From Methanobacteriota archaeon (GTDB taxonomy: Archaea > Thermoplasmatota > Poseidoniia > Poseidoniales > Poseidoniaceae): a DNA stretch of 39,264 bases. The translations under genes and the position numbers were made by a program. Below are positions 28,722 to 38,492 of this stretch, in pieces (position 1 is the first letter of the stretch; each line of letters opens with the position of its first letter). Below the pieces are notes generated by a model. The model worked only from the letters and a program-made list of their open reading frames with translations. It ran no database searches and was not told where the DNA came from. The DNA is taken from positions 1 to 39,264 of the forward strand of contig PBMQ01000004.1 of assembly GCA_002722615.1 (NCBI GenBank), given 5' to 3'.

Positions 28722-29525
28722 TTACCAAAGGAATGTCAACCCTTCTTCCATTCCGCAACATCGAGTGAGATATTCCTGTAATCCATCGACATGCTCATCA
28801 TCAAGACGGTTGAAAACTTCTCCAAAGTATCGATTCAATCGATTCATCGACATATCTGAGTGCAAATGAGCATGAAGGAGAACTCTCTCTCTCGTCAACG
28901 GATCATTTTCAAATGAATGCAATCGTTCAAGCAATGCTTGATGGGCCGAACGAACCGCTTCAATCGGTGTATCTTTTCGTGCTGCAAAGACACCGAATAC
29001 CATTGGTTGACCAGTTCGTTCAAGCCAAGCTTGGCCAAGGTCGAGGCGTACAAGTTCGGGATCCGATTTGGCTCGATCAAGAGCCCTGTCTCCGATCAGT
29101 AATGCTCCATCACATCGTTCGAGCATCGAATCTAAATCTGGACCCATCTCGACAGGACGTGGGTCAAGGCCACGCTCTTTGAGGAGAAATTTGAGAAGTG
29201 CAACAGAAGAGGATGAATCGGTTGGTAGTGCAATATCCCTCATCTCTTCAAGTGGCCGATTACCAAAAACCAAAACACTCCCTACCTCGCCCTTGGAGCA
29301 TATTCCTATCTCTGGAACAAGAGCTAATTCATCATGGTGCTTAGCAAAATCTGCTGCGGGGATCGGTGCTAGGACACAGTCACGTCGCAAGAGATGGCCG
29401 GTTAACCAAGATGGTGGTGCCGGTAAAACATGAAAGGAGGCATCCAATCCAACAAAGAGCGGGTCGCAGTTCATGAATGCGACCCTTCCTATTGTATTCA
29501 TCCATCTCGGTGCGTTTTGAATCAA
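28722..29525 (-). CDS. mqnA: Chorismate dehydratase-like (futalosine pathway)
   Basis: 'IGRVAFMNCDPLF', 'LAPIPAADFAKHHDELALVPEIGICSKGEVGSVLVF', 'GALLIGDRAL' typical of MqnA. Confidence 0.9.
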   Translation of the reverse strand: MIQNAPRWMNTIGRVAFMNCDPLFVGLDASFHVLPAPPSWLTGHLLRRDCVLAPIPAADFAKHHDELALVPEIGICSKGEVGSVLVFGNRPLEEMRDIALPTDSSSSVALLKFLLKERGLDPRPVEMGPDLDSMLERCDGALLIGDRALDRAKSDPELVRLDLGQAWLERTGQPMVFGVFAARKDTPIEAVRSAHQALLERLHSFENDPLTRERVLLHAHLHSDMSMNRLNRYFGEVFNRLDDEHVDGLQEYLTRCCGMEEGLTFLW

Positions 29526-29534
29526 TAAATCACC

Positions 29535-30734
29535 TCATGCCATTGGAAGCCTCTTGGCTGGTTTAGGAGGCTTGAATTCTTCAAACGAGGTATATGTCGT
29601 ATTTCGTTTGACGGGAATGCATCCAGCATTTTCAACAAGTTTCGACAATTGAAGAAGGTCGTGTGTTAACGGGGTGGTAGATCCAGCAAGGTGCATGATA
29701 GATTCTTGTTGTACAGTTCCATCGATATCATCTGCTCCAAATTGTAGGGCCAGTTCTGCTAATTCATCACCTATGTTCATTCGATATGCTTTGATGTGCG
29801 GTATACTGTCAAGGAGAATACGAGAAACTGCAATAACTCTCAGTATTTCTTGACCAGTTGAAAGTTGAGCCATGGGCAATCGTGTTGAATCCGGCAGGAA
29901 TGGGTAGGGTACGAAACATTGGAAACCATTCGTTTCTGTTGCTAAATCGCGTAATTTGAGTATATGATCGACACGTTGTTCAACTGTTTCAATCGTGCCA
30001 AACAACATTGTGCAATTACTAGGTAATCCAATTAAATGTGCTGCTCGGTGAATGTCGAGATATTCCTGACTTGACTCTTTTCCGTTACAGATTATTGCGC
30101 GCACATCATCATCAAGTATCTCAGCACCCCCACCTGGGAGAGAGGTGAGGCCAGATTGTTGGAGTATACTCAACGTATCGATAATCGAGAGGTTTGAGAG
30201 TTGGGCAAGGTGTTTGACTTCAACTGCCGTAAGAGCCTTAATGGAAATATGGGGGTGTTCTCGGCGAATCCGTTCAAACAATTGGGAGTAGTGTTCAACG
30301 GTCCATTCAGGATGCAATCCACCTACCGAATGTACTTCATTAACAAAGGCAGAAAATTTCGATAACTCATCCAGGTAATTATCAATGGTTAGAGCATAAG
30401 CATCTTCGGCTTTTTTACCTCTTCGAAAGGCGCAAAATCTGCAAGCAAGTACACAAATATTGGTTTGATTCACGTGAACATTGGAATTAAAATAGGCTCG
30501 ATTTCCAAACATTGCAAGTTTATGTAAATGAGCAAGTCGTCCGAGTTCGAAAAGATTGGGTGTATTGAACAATTCGACGCCGTCTGTTTGGTCAAGAACA
30601 ATTCCATTGATGATTTTCTCAACAATAGGTTGGAGGGTCTTTGACCATGATTCCTCCGATAGGAATTCATTGAGAATCATATGCCAATTTGGATTTCTGT
30701 CAGCCAGAAGTCTGGTTGAAACCCATTCACTCAT
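29535..30734 (-). CDS. mqnE: Aminofutalosine synthase (radical SAM)
   Basis: 'NQTNICVLACRFCAFRR' CxxxCxxC, 'EVHSVGGLHPEW', 'SLPGGGAEILDDDVR'; favours MqnE over MqnC. Confidence 0.9.
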   Translation of the reverse strand: MSEWVSTRLLADRNPNWHMILNEFLSEESWSKTLQPIVEKIINGIVLDQTDGVELFNTPNLFELGRLAHLHKLAMFGNRAYFNSNVHVNQTNICVLACRFCAFRRGKKAEDAYALTIDNYLDELSKFSAFVNEVHSVGGLHPEWTVEHYSQLFERIRREHPHISIKALTAVEVKHLAQLSNLSIIDTLSILQQSGLTSLPGGGAEILDDDVRAIICNGKESSQEYLDIHRAAHLIGLPSNCTMLFGTIETVEQRVDHILKLRDLATETNGFQCFVPYPFLPDSTRLPMAQLSTGQEILRVIAVSRILLDSIPHIKAYRMNIGDELAELALQFGADDIDGTVQQESIMHLAGSTTPLTHDLLQLSKLVENAGCIPVKRNTTYTSFEEFKPPKPAKRLPMA

Positions 30735-30783
30735 AGTCTGTCCTCGTATTCATTCTTCAAGAAGATGTGGATATGTCCACAAC

Positions 30784-33678
30784 TTAACGGCGTATGCTAA
30801 AGAAACGCGATTTGATCATTAACTTACGGAATTCTTCAACCAAGAATACGGTTGAAGCAACCGCAATCAACACCAACCAGTCGATTCCTTCTAATGGAGT
30901 CGTACTGAGCAGATTGCCAAATTCAATACCAATCAATGGCAAGGGGAACGTGGCAAAGTGAACAAACAAGAAGAGGAGGAAACCTGATGCAAGAATTGCA
31001 TAATTGATTGCTCCATTAGAGAAGAGACCTAAAGAAAACAGACTCTCTTTTTCAGATCTGCAATTGAGTACATTGAACAACTGGAAGACAATAAACACCG
31101 TAAACGTCATTGTTTGTGCATTGGCGAACGTATCCTCAGCGTACACGTTGTATGCATCCATTGCTTGTTCATCTCCTGCCAGACAATCAGCTACAGAAAA
31201 GCCAGCATCCGCTTCCGTAGCGAACGGTGCAAGGGTGCACTCGTTCCCAGGACCGTAAACGCCGCCTCCTGCTAGGAAAAATACGATCAATGTTCCAATG
31301 ACCATTACCGCACCAAGATAGAAAATCAACCCAATATCTCTTGGATTTGGCAGTCCTTCATCAACGGGGCGAGGTGGACGTGCCATAACATTTCCATGAC
31401 GTTTCTCAACACCAAGAGCAACTGCTGGGGGACCATCCATCAGAATGTTAATAACCAGAATTTGAGTTGCAGTCAAAGGTAATTCCCAGCCAAAAATGAA
31501 GGTGGAAATGACGATTAAGGCAACGGCAGCAACATTCGTAGAAACTTGATATCGAACGAAGTTTCGTATGTTTTGGTAGATTTTTCTTCCCTCTTCAACA
31601 GCATGCACAATGTTGGCAAAGTTATCGTCTTGCAGGACCATGTCCGCTGCATCTTTTGCTACGTCGGTTCCAGAAATCCCCATTGCAATGCCTATGTTGG
31701 CACCCGACAGTGCAGGAGCGTCGTTAACACCATCGCCAGTCATTGCAACGATTTCGCCTCGTTCTTGCAACGAGGATACAATTCTCATTTTTTGATCGGG
31801 TGTGACTCTGGAAAAGATTGCTTTGTCAACCGATTCGGAGAGTGTCTCATCTGTCATGGAGCGGAGTTCCGCACCACTCACTGGATTTTTTTCCGCACCA
31901 TCTATTGCAAGTTCTTGACCGATAGCAGAAGCTGTCATGTGATGATCGCCCGTAATCATCTTTACTCTGATACCTGCTTCCTGACAGATTCGAATCGCTT
32001 CCTTCACTTCAGGCCGAGGTGGATCCATAATACCAACCAATCCAAGGAAAATAAGTTCATTTTCAACAACAGAAATATCTGTAATATCTTCATCTTCGTG
32101 CAACTTTCGAGCTGCCAGAGCGATAACACGCATTGATTGTGAACCCATTTCCTTGTTTCTTACAGAAGCAGCTTTCAAATCCTCTTCGCTAATTTCTACC
32201 AATTCACCGTCGAGATACCTGTACTTCGTAATTGGAACAAATCCTCCGGCAGCCCCTTTTGCAAATACCCAACGCTCTCCTTCGTATTCGTGAATAACGG
32301 ACATGCGCTTTCGTTCTGTATCGAAAAAGAATTCATGAATCCGAGGATATCTTTGAGTGAATTTTCTAACGTTTCCGTTTAGTTTCCAACCCAAAACTGC
32401 ACATGCAGAATCTGTAGGATCACCTATTGCAGTCCATCGCCCTTCCTGTTTACTAATTTGAGAGTTATGGCATAGTGATAAGCAAGATGCTAGTAGTCTA
32501 AATCCAGGATTGGCTTGAAGTGAAGACATTGCATCTTCATCAAGTTCATTTCCGTCGTGTACTAGTGTACCCTTTGGACTAAATCCGTCTCCAGTTACAC
32601 CATAATAGCCATCAACGGTGTGAAGTTGCCGCACAGTCATCTGATTCTTTGTCAGCGTGCCCGTCTTGTCTGAGCAAATGACAGTGGTAGATCCAAGTGT
32701 CTCTACGGCTTTCATCCTCCGGATAATCGCCTTGTGACGAGCCATGTTTCTCATACCAAGCGACAAGGTGATAACAAGAATAATTGGAAGACCCTCTGGG
32801 ACAATAGCGACGAAAATTGCAATGGCCGTAATGAATTGTTTAATCGCTACTTCCTTGAGTGGAATCGGTCCGCCATACCCTAGAATGAGTTTTATTGATA
32901 CGAGGAGTACCGCAACAATTAGTGCAATAAATCCGAGGAACCTTCCCAAGGATTCGAGTTTCAACTCAAGTGGTGTTTTTGGGGTTTGAGCTTCTGAAAT
33001 ATCACTCGCAATACGTCCGAGTTGGGTTGTCATCCCTGTTTCTACGACAATACCAACGGCGCGACCAGTTGCGACCGTTGTGCCCATGTACATCATGTTG
33101 CGTCGGTCCGACAGCAATGCATTGACATCAATTGATTCGATGTGTTTGGTAATCGGTTCAGATTCACCAGTGAGTGCTGATTCATCGACTCTGCACTGAT
33201 ATACTTCAAGAAGTCTCAAGTCTGCTGGGACGTTAATGCCTTCCTCTAATTTTACGATATCACCGGGAACTAAATCTGTGGTGGGTATTTCGGATTCAAA
33301 GCCATCTCTGAGTGTAACGGAGTTGGAGATACTCATTTGTTTGAGTGCATCCATTGCTTGTTCGGCTTGACCCTCTTGCCAAAATCCAAAAAATGCATTT
33401 GCAGTTAACACAAGGAAGATGAAGATTGCATCTCCAGGGTGATCGGGCTTAATCACCAATGCAACCAATGCGGCTGTAATCAGAAGATAATTGAGTGGAT
33501 CATTGTATTGTGACAAGAATCTCAGTATTGCTGATGTTGGTTCGGGTTGTTCAAGTTGATTTGGTCCATACTTTTGCATTCTTTTATGGATTTCAGATTG
33601 GTTTAGTCCATTGGGGCTTGCATCCAATACGGATAGTACTTCATCGTTTTCCATCGAGTGCCAATTTTGTTGTACCAT
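30784..33678 (-). CDS. P-type cation-transporting ATPase (Ca2+-type likely)
   Basis: 'CSDKTGTLTKNQMTV' phosphorylation motif, 'TGES', 'VPEGLP' in M4, 'MTGDGVNDAPAL', M6 'INILMDGPPAVALG'. Confidence 0.94.
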   Translation of the reverse strand: MVQQNWHSMENDEVLSVLDASPNGLNQSEIHKRMQKYGPNQLEQPEPTSAILRFLSQYNDPLNYLLITAALVALVIKPDHPGDAIFIFLVLTANAFFGFWQEGQAEQAMDALKQMSISNSVTLRDGFESEIPTTDLVPGDIVKLEEGINVPADLRLLEVYQCRVDESALTGESEPITKHIESIDVNALLSDRRNMMYMGTTVATGRAVGIVVETGMTTQLGRIASDISEAQTPKTPLELKLESLGRFLGFIALIVAVLLVSIKLILGYGGPIPLKEVAIKQFITAIAIFVAIVPEGLPIILVITLSLGMRNMARHKAIIRRMKAVETLGSTTVICSDKTGTLTKNQMTVRQLHTVDGYYGVTGDGFSPKGTLVHDGNELDEDAMSSLQANPGFRLLASCLSLCHNSQISKQEGRWTAIGDPTDSACAVLGWKLNGNVRKFTQRYPRIHEFFFDTERKRMSVIHEYEGERWVFAKGAAGGFVPITKYRYLDGELVEISEEDLKAASVRNKEMGSQSMRVIALAARKLHEDEDITDISVVENELIFLGLVGIMDPPRPEVKEAIRICQEAGIRVKMITGDHHMTASAIGQELAIDGAEKNPVSGAELRSMTDETLSESVDKAIFSRVTPDQKMRIVSSLQERGEIVAMTGDGVNDAPALSGANIGIAMGISGTDVAKDAADMVLQDDNFANIVHAVEEGRKIYQNIRNFVRYQVSTNVAAVALIVISTFIFGWELPLTATQILVINILMDGPPAVALGVEKRHGNVMARPPRPVDEGLPNPRDIGLIFYLGAVMVIGTLIVFFLAGGGVYGPGNECTLAPFATEADAGFSVADCLAGDEQAMDAYNVYAEDTFANAQTMTFTVFIVFQLFNVLNCRSEKESLFSLGLFSNGAINYAILASGFLLFLFVHFATFPLPLIGIEFGNLLSTTPLEGIDWLVLIAVASTVFLVEEFRKLMIKSRFFSIRR

Positions 33679-33832
33679 TGAATCACCCCAGAGGCCTGGT
33701 GAAACCTCTGCTCTGTACCCTCCATTGTCTGCTTTATGATTTTGATGGAGGAAAACCCATGAAAATCAGTCCCTTGTTGGTTCGTTAAAAAACAGCCGAA
33801 TCTTTCTCAAACTTCGTTGGATTGGGCAAACC

Positions 33833-35911
33833 ATGTCCGGTGAAGATGGCCCATACATCCCAGCGGATCAAGAACCAAAAGAATTGACCGTTCGCGTCCT
33901 TGTCGTCGGTGTTCTGCTTGGCATTCTCATGACTGCAGCAAATGCCTATCTCGGCCTTTATGCAGGGATGACCGTTTCCGCTAGTATCCCTGCAGCAGTT
34001 ATGTCGATGCTAATTCTTCGCAGTCTTTTCAAAGATGTTAGTATTCTTGAAAACAATGCTGTACAAACCATGGCAAGTGCTGGAGAATCGTTAGCTGCTG
34101 GTGTGATTTTTACTGTCCCCGCTATGCTTGTCATTGGTATTTGGGTCGAAATTGAATGGTTTCCTACACTGGCTATCGCGTTGTTGGGAGGTCTGTTGGG
34201 AACCATGTTCACAATCGCACTTCGACGTTTATTCATCGTAGAGGAAGCATTGCCGTATCCTGAAGGTGTTGCTTGTCGCGAAGTCCTTGTAGCAGGAGAG
34301 GAGGGCGGAAGTGGAGCCCTTGCTATTGTGTATGCACTTGGCATTGGAGCACTCTATGGACTCATGGTGAAAGGGTTCAAAGTTACTCATCATTCTGCTG
34401 AAACTGCATTTGAATTTATGAAAACTCGAATGTATGCTGGCATCGATCTTTCGGTAGCGCTCCTCTCCGTGGGATTTATTGTCGGTATTCGAATTGCTTC
34501 CTTTATTTTCCTCGGAGGAATTCTTGGATTTGGAATTCTGGTCCCGCTCTTTGGTTATCTCAACGGGTGGCCAGAGTCAGATTCATTGGCAAAAGGATTC
34601 GATAAACTATGGCTTGAACAGGTGCGATACGTTGGAGTTGGTGCAATGGTTGTTGGTGGAATTTATACGCTTTGGAGCATGAGAAAAACCATCATTACTG
34701 GCCTCAAAAAATCCTTTGTTCAAAGTGATACAGATTCTGAATTACATCTGCGAACAGAAAAGGATTTGCCATTAAAGTGGGTTACCGTTGTTTGTGGAGT
34801 ACTCGTCATTCTTACGTTTTTCTTCTACTGGTTGATAACCGGTTCGCTGATTTTGTCACTCGCTGGTGCGTTATTCTTGGCGTTGGTTGCATTCTTCTTT
34901 GCAGCAGTTGCAGGTTACATTGCAGGTGTGGTTGGTTCTAGCAATTCCCCAGTATCTGGAATGACCATTGCAACGTTATTATTCACAGTTGGTTTGGTGT
35001 GGGTTGTAGGTTCATTGTTCCTGGGATTATCACAAACTGAACTGATGTATGCTACCCTCCTTATCGCTGCAGTTGTTGCAAGTAGCGCAGCAATTGCAGG
35101 AGATGTGATGCAGGATTTGAAGACAGGACACATGGTGGGAGCAACACCTTGGAGGCAACAGGTTGCAGAGATTGTAGGTGTCATCACAGGTGCTTTTGTT
35201 ATTGGACCAACAATTGCATTACTACACAATGCCTTCCAAATTTCCTCAACAGCATGCCTCGCAACCAATGAACGAATCATTGCTGCTCAGGCGGAAGGAT
35301 CAAGCCAAGAATTGTACGATTGTAGCGAAGCATTGTTTGCTCCACAAGCGGAGTTAATTGGAGCCATCGTGAAAGGAGCGTTTGTTGGCGATATGAATCT
35401 CCCAATGGTATTCTTGGGGGCAGCACTTGCTGTGGTTTTAATTCGTCTATCAATGCCTGTAATGTCCGTTGCAATTGGCATTTACCTACCTTTGAAGTTG
35501 AGTGTACCGATTATGCTTGGTGGTATTCTCTCGTCCCTTGCTATCGGAGCAGCATACATTCGAGTCGACGGTACGCTAGATGACGAACCGTCTGAAGATG
35601 CGAAACAAGCTGCATCAGATGTTGAAAGTCGTGGCGTTCTCATAGGTGCTGGATTTATTGCTGGAGAATCCATACTAGGGGTTCTCATCGCAGTCCTGAT
35701 TGTTCTCAACATCAAATTGGACGTTCTCTTTGGTATCAATGAACTCTCTCAGATGTTCTCATTGTTGTTCTTTGCTTGGTTCGTTGGAGTCTTTATCTGG
35801 CTTGCAACCCGGGCACTTCCCGATGGTGGGAATCTGGCCAAAGAAATCTTTACCACAGCAACGCATTCAATCAAAAAATTTGTTCGCTCATTGATTCCAC
35901 AATCCAAATAA
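33833..35911 (+). CDS. OPT family oligopeptide transporter
   Basis: 'ELTVRVLVVGVLLGILMTAANAYLGLYAGMTVSASIPAAVMSM', 'EEALPYPEGVACREVL', many TM helices. Confidence 0.93.
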   Translation: MSGEDGPYIPADQEPKELTVRVLVVGVLLGILMTAANAYLGLYAGMTVSASIPAAVMSMLILRSLFKDVSILENNAVQTMASAGESLAAGVIFTVPAMLVIGIWVEIEWFPTLAIALLGGLLGTMFTIALRRLFIVEEALPYPEGVACREVLVAGEEGGSGALAIVYALGIGALYGLMVKGFKVTHHSAETAFEFMKTRMYAGIDLSVALLSVGFIVGIRIASFIFLGGILGFGILVPLFGYLNGWPESDSLAKGFDKLWLEQVRYVGVGAMVVGGIYTLWSMRKTIITGLKKSFVQSDTDSELHLRTEKDLPLKWVTVVCGVLVILTFFFYWLITGSLILSLAGALFLALVAFFFAAVAGYIAGVVGSSNSPVSGMTIATLLFTVGLVWVVGSLFLGLSQTELMYATLLIAAVVASSAAIAGDVMQDLKTGHMVGATPWRQQVAEIVGVITGAFVIGPTIALLHNAFQISSTACLATNERIIAAQAEGSSQELYDCSEALFAPQAELIGAIVKGAFVGDMNLPMVFLGAALAVVLIRLSMPVMSVAIGIYLPLKLSVPIMLGGILSSLAIGAAYIRVDGTLDDEPSEDAKQAASDVESRGVLIGAGFIAGESILGVLIAVLIVLNIKLDVLFGINELSQMFSLLFFAWFVGVFIWLATRALPDGGNLAKEIFTTATHSIKKFVRSLIPQSK

Positions 35912-35941
35912 TTCAACGGTAATTATCAAAGGCTCAAAGCG

Positions 35942-35963
35942 ATGGCCAATGTATGTTGGCCAT
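35942..35963. repeat. Perfect inverted repeat ATGGCCAA-TGTATG-TTGGCCAT at the transketolase start
   Basis: 8-bp perfect arms, 6-nt loop, read directly. Confidence 0.9.
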
Positions 35964-36789
35964 TATGTCTGCTACATTATCTGAACTTGAGGAAATTGCC
36001 CGACGTTGTCGTATTGAAATTGTCAACATGGTTTACAGAGCACAAGCCGGTCACCCGGGCGGTTCATTATCTGAAATTGACCTCATGGCTGCATTGTACT
36101 CAACAAGTCTACGCGTGCGTCCAGATGAACCCGATTGGGAGGATCGAGATCGGTTCATTCTCTCGAAAGGACATGCATCGCCTGGAATGTATGCGCTGTT
36201 GGCTGAGAAGGGATTCATTCAGCATGAGGATCTTCACTCCTATCGTGTCCTCGGTGGGGTTTGTCAAGGTCACGTCGATATGAAGTGGTGCCCTGGTGTG
36301 GATTTCAGTGCAGGAAGTTTGGGCATGGGCCTATCATTCGGCATGGGATGTGCTCTTGCAGCACGAATTGATGGTAGCGAACGACGAGCCTTTGTGATGT
36401 TAGGGGACGGTGAAATTCAGGAAGGTTCTGTATGGGAAGCAGCAATGGCCGCAACCCATCACGAACTTGGTAATTTGAAAGTCATCCTCGATCGAAACAG
36501 AATTCAGAATGATGATTTCTGCGAATCTCAAATGCGAATGTTCGACATTCCTGCAAAATGGAAGGCCTTTGGATGGAATGTAAAGGAAATTGACGGACAT
36601 AACATGCAAGAAATTGTTGAAGGCATAGAATTCCTAGATAATTCCAACGATGGACCTTCAATTCTGATTGCGCACACTGTTAAAGGCAAGGGTGTATCCT
36701 ACATGGAGGACAATCCATCATTCCATGGAGCAGCACCGAATGATGAACAGTATGCAATTGCAATGAATGAACTGGGGGCGGTACAGTGA
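35953..36789 (+). CDS. Transketolase, N-terminal (TPP-binding) subunit
   Basis: 'AGHPGGSLSEIDLMAALY', 'GHASPGMYALLAEKG', 'LGDGEIQEGSVWEAAMAA'. ATG at 35965 is an alternative start. Confidence 0.94.
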   Translation: MLAIMSATLSELEEIARRCRIEIVNMVYRAQAGHPGGSLSEIDLMAALYSTSLRVRPDEPDWEDRDRFILSKGHASPGMYALLAEKGFIQHEDLHSYRVLGGVCQGHVDMKWCPGVDFSAGSLGMGLSFGMGCALAARIDGSERRAFVMLGDGEIQEGSVWEAAMAATHHELGNLKVILDRNRIQNDDFCESQMRMFDIPAKWKAFGWNVKEIDGHNMQEIVEGIEFLDNSNDGPSILIAHTVKGKGVSYMEDNPSFHGAAPNDEQYAIAMNELGAVQ

Positions 36790-37724
36790 CGAGAATGGCA
36801 GCTACTCGAGATGGATATGGTCAAGCATTGCTAGACCTCGCTGTAAATGACAAAGTCGTTGTTCTTGAAGCAGATCTTGGTAAATCAACCAAATCTTTGC
36901 ACTTTAGAAAGGAACATCCTGATCGAACGATCTCGTGTGGAATTGGCGAACAAAACATGCTTTTGGTTGCAGCAGGTCTGGCATCCAGTGGGTATATTCC
37001 CTTTGCATCAACATTCGCAATCTTTACCGAACGGGCATTTGAACAGATGCGGAACGGCGTAGCACGTCCAGGATTGGCAGTTCATGTGTGCGGCTCACAT
37101 GGCGGTACACACACAGGAACGGATGGATCCTCAGCCCAATCCATCGAGGATTTGGCTATTTATCGAACATTACCAAATGTAACAGTGCTCCATCCGTGTG
37201 ATGATGTGAGTACACGAATTCTAACCAAGCAACTTGCAGTTTCAAAGCAACCATCGTACATGAGAACTGCTCGAAACAAGACTCCTGTTTTATACGATGA
37301 TATTGAAGCTGGAACTATTCAAATCGGTAAAGGCATAGAACTGAAAAGCGGCTCTGATGTTGCTATTATTGCATGTGGAGTTCTCGTATCTGAAGCATTG
37401 AAGGCTGCTGACCAACTTAAACAGCAAGGTATCAATACGACTGTCATCGATATGCACACCATTAAGCCCTTAGACACTGCATTAGTAGACAAAGTATCAA
37501 CCCGATGTGGTGCCATTGTAACCGCTGAGGACCACTCTGTTATAGGAGGCCTAGGAGGTGCTGTCGCCGAACATCTTTCTAGTTCAAATTCAACACCTCT
37601 TGAACGAGTGGGTGTGAAAGATCGATTCGGTGAGTCTGGTCAAGCAGATGAAATGTTGGAGTTGATGGAGTTAAGCGCACCTCATATCGTAAAAGCAGCA
37701 CAGCGAGCAATAGAGCGCAAGTGA
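36786..37724 (+). CDS. Transketolase, C-terminal subunit
   Basis: 'LEADLGKS', 'CGIGEQNMLLVAAGLASSGYIPFASTFAIF', 'THTGTDGSSAQSIEDLAIYRTLPNVTVLHPCD'; overlaps the N-terminal subunit by 4 nt. Confidence 0.94.
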   Translation: MTRMAATRDGYGQALLDLAVNDKVVVLEADLGKSTKSLHFRKEHPDRTISCGIGEQNMLLVAAGLASSGYIPFASTFAIFTERAFEQMRNGVARPGLAVHVCGSHGGTHTGTDGSSAQSIEDLAIYRTLPNVTVLHPCDDVSTRILTKQLAVSKQPSYMRTARNKTPVLYDDIEAGTIQIGKGIELKSGSDVAIIACGVLVSEALKAADQLKQQGINTTVIDMHTIKPLDTALVDKVSTRCGAIVTAEDHSVIGGLGGAVAEHLSSSNSTPLERVGVKDRFGESGQADEMLELMELSAPHIVKAAQRAIERK

Positions 37725-37766
37725 TGCAACCATCATGTTCATGAATCGTCAATTTAAGGCTAGGTT

Positions 37767-38429
37767 ATGGAGTTCTTCTTAGATACAGCCGACGTTGATG
37801 AAATTCGTGAAATAGCAGCCTGGGGCATCCTCGATGGCGTCACAACAAATCCCTCCCTTATCAAGAAAAGCGGGCGTGATTTCAAAGAAGTCGTACGAGA
37901 AATTGCTGGAATCTGTTCTGGCCCAATTTCTGCCGAAGTTACAGCCATGGATACTCAGGGAATGTTGGAACAAGCACGACAACTGAAATCGGAATTACCT
38001 GAAAATGTCATTATCAAAATTCCATGTACTCCTGAAGGACTTGCGGCAACAAAAGTACTCACCGATGAAAGAGTCGATACAAACGTTACACTGATCTTTT
38101 CAGCATCGCAGGCATTAATGGCCGCAAAGGCAGGCGCAACTTACGTATCGCCATTTATTGGAAGAATAGATGATACAGGACATGATGGTATGAATCTCAT
38201 AGCAGAAATCATGGAAACTTGGTCAAAGTATGATTCCATTACGACCAAAGTTCTTGCCGCTTCAATTCGACACCCTACTCACGTATTGCAATGCATGCAA
38301 CTTGGGGCCCACACTGCAACAATGCCTGCAAAGATTTTCAGGCAATTAATGAAACATCCACTCACAGATCGTGGCTTGGAAGGTTTCATGCGTGATTGGG
38401 CTGAAGTGGAAGCAGCCGGCAAGGCTTGA
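37767..38429 (+). CDS. Transaldolase / fructose-6-phosphate aldolase family
   Basis: '[16 protein letters not shown]...[14 protein letters not shown]', '[12 protein letters not shown]', 'VNVTLIFS'-type segment, '[14 protein letters not shown]'. Confidence 0.94.
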   Translation: MEFFLDTADVDEIREIAAWGILDGVTTNPSLIKKSGRDFKEVVREIAGICSGPISAEVTAMDTQGMLEQARQLKSELPENVIIKIPCTPEGLAATKVLTDERVDTNVTLIFSASQALMAAKAGATYVSPFIGRIDDTGHDGMNLIAEIMETWSKYDSITTKVLAASIRHPTHVLQCMQLGAHTATMPAKIFRQLMKHPLTDRGLEGFMRDWAEVEAAGKA

Positions 38430-38492
38430 ATGAACACGTTTGCGAAAAGGAGGCTTCATGAATGATGGAGCATCAGCCCATATCACGAGGAG

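Noticed and set aside
31546-32136. 196-aa plus-strand ORF
   Set aside because: Antisense to the well-supported P-type ATPase; low-complexity composition with no recognisable domain. Shadow ORF.
33958-34344. 128-aa minus-strand ORF
   Set aside because: Antisense to the OPT transporter with no domain signal.
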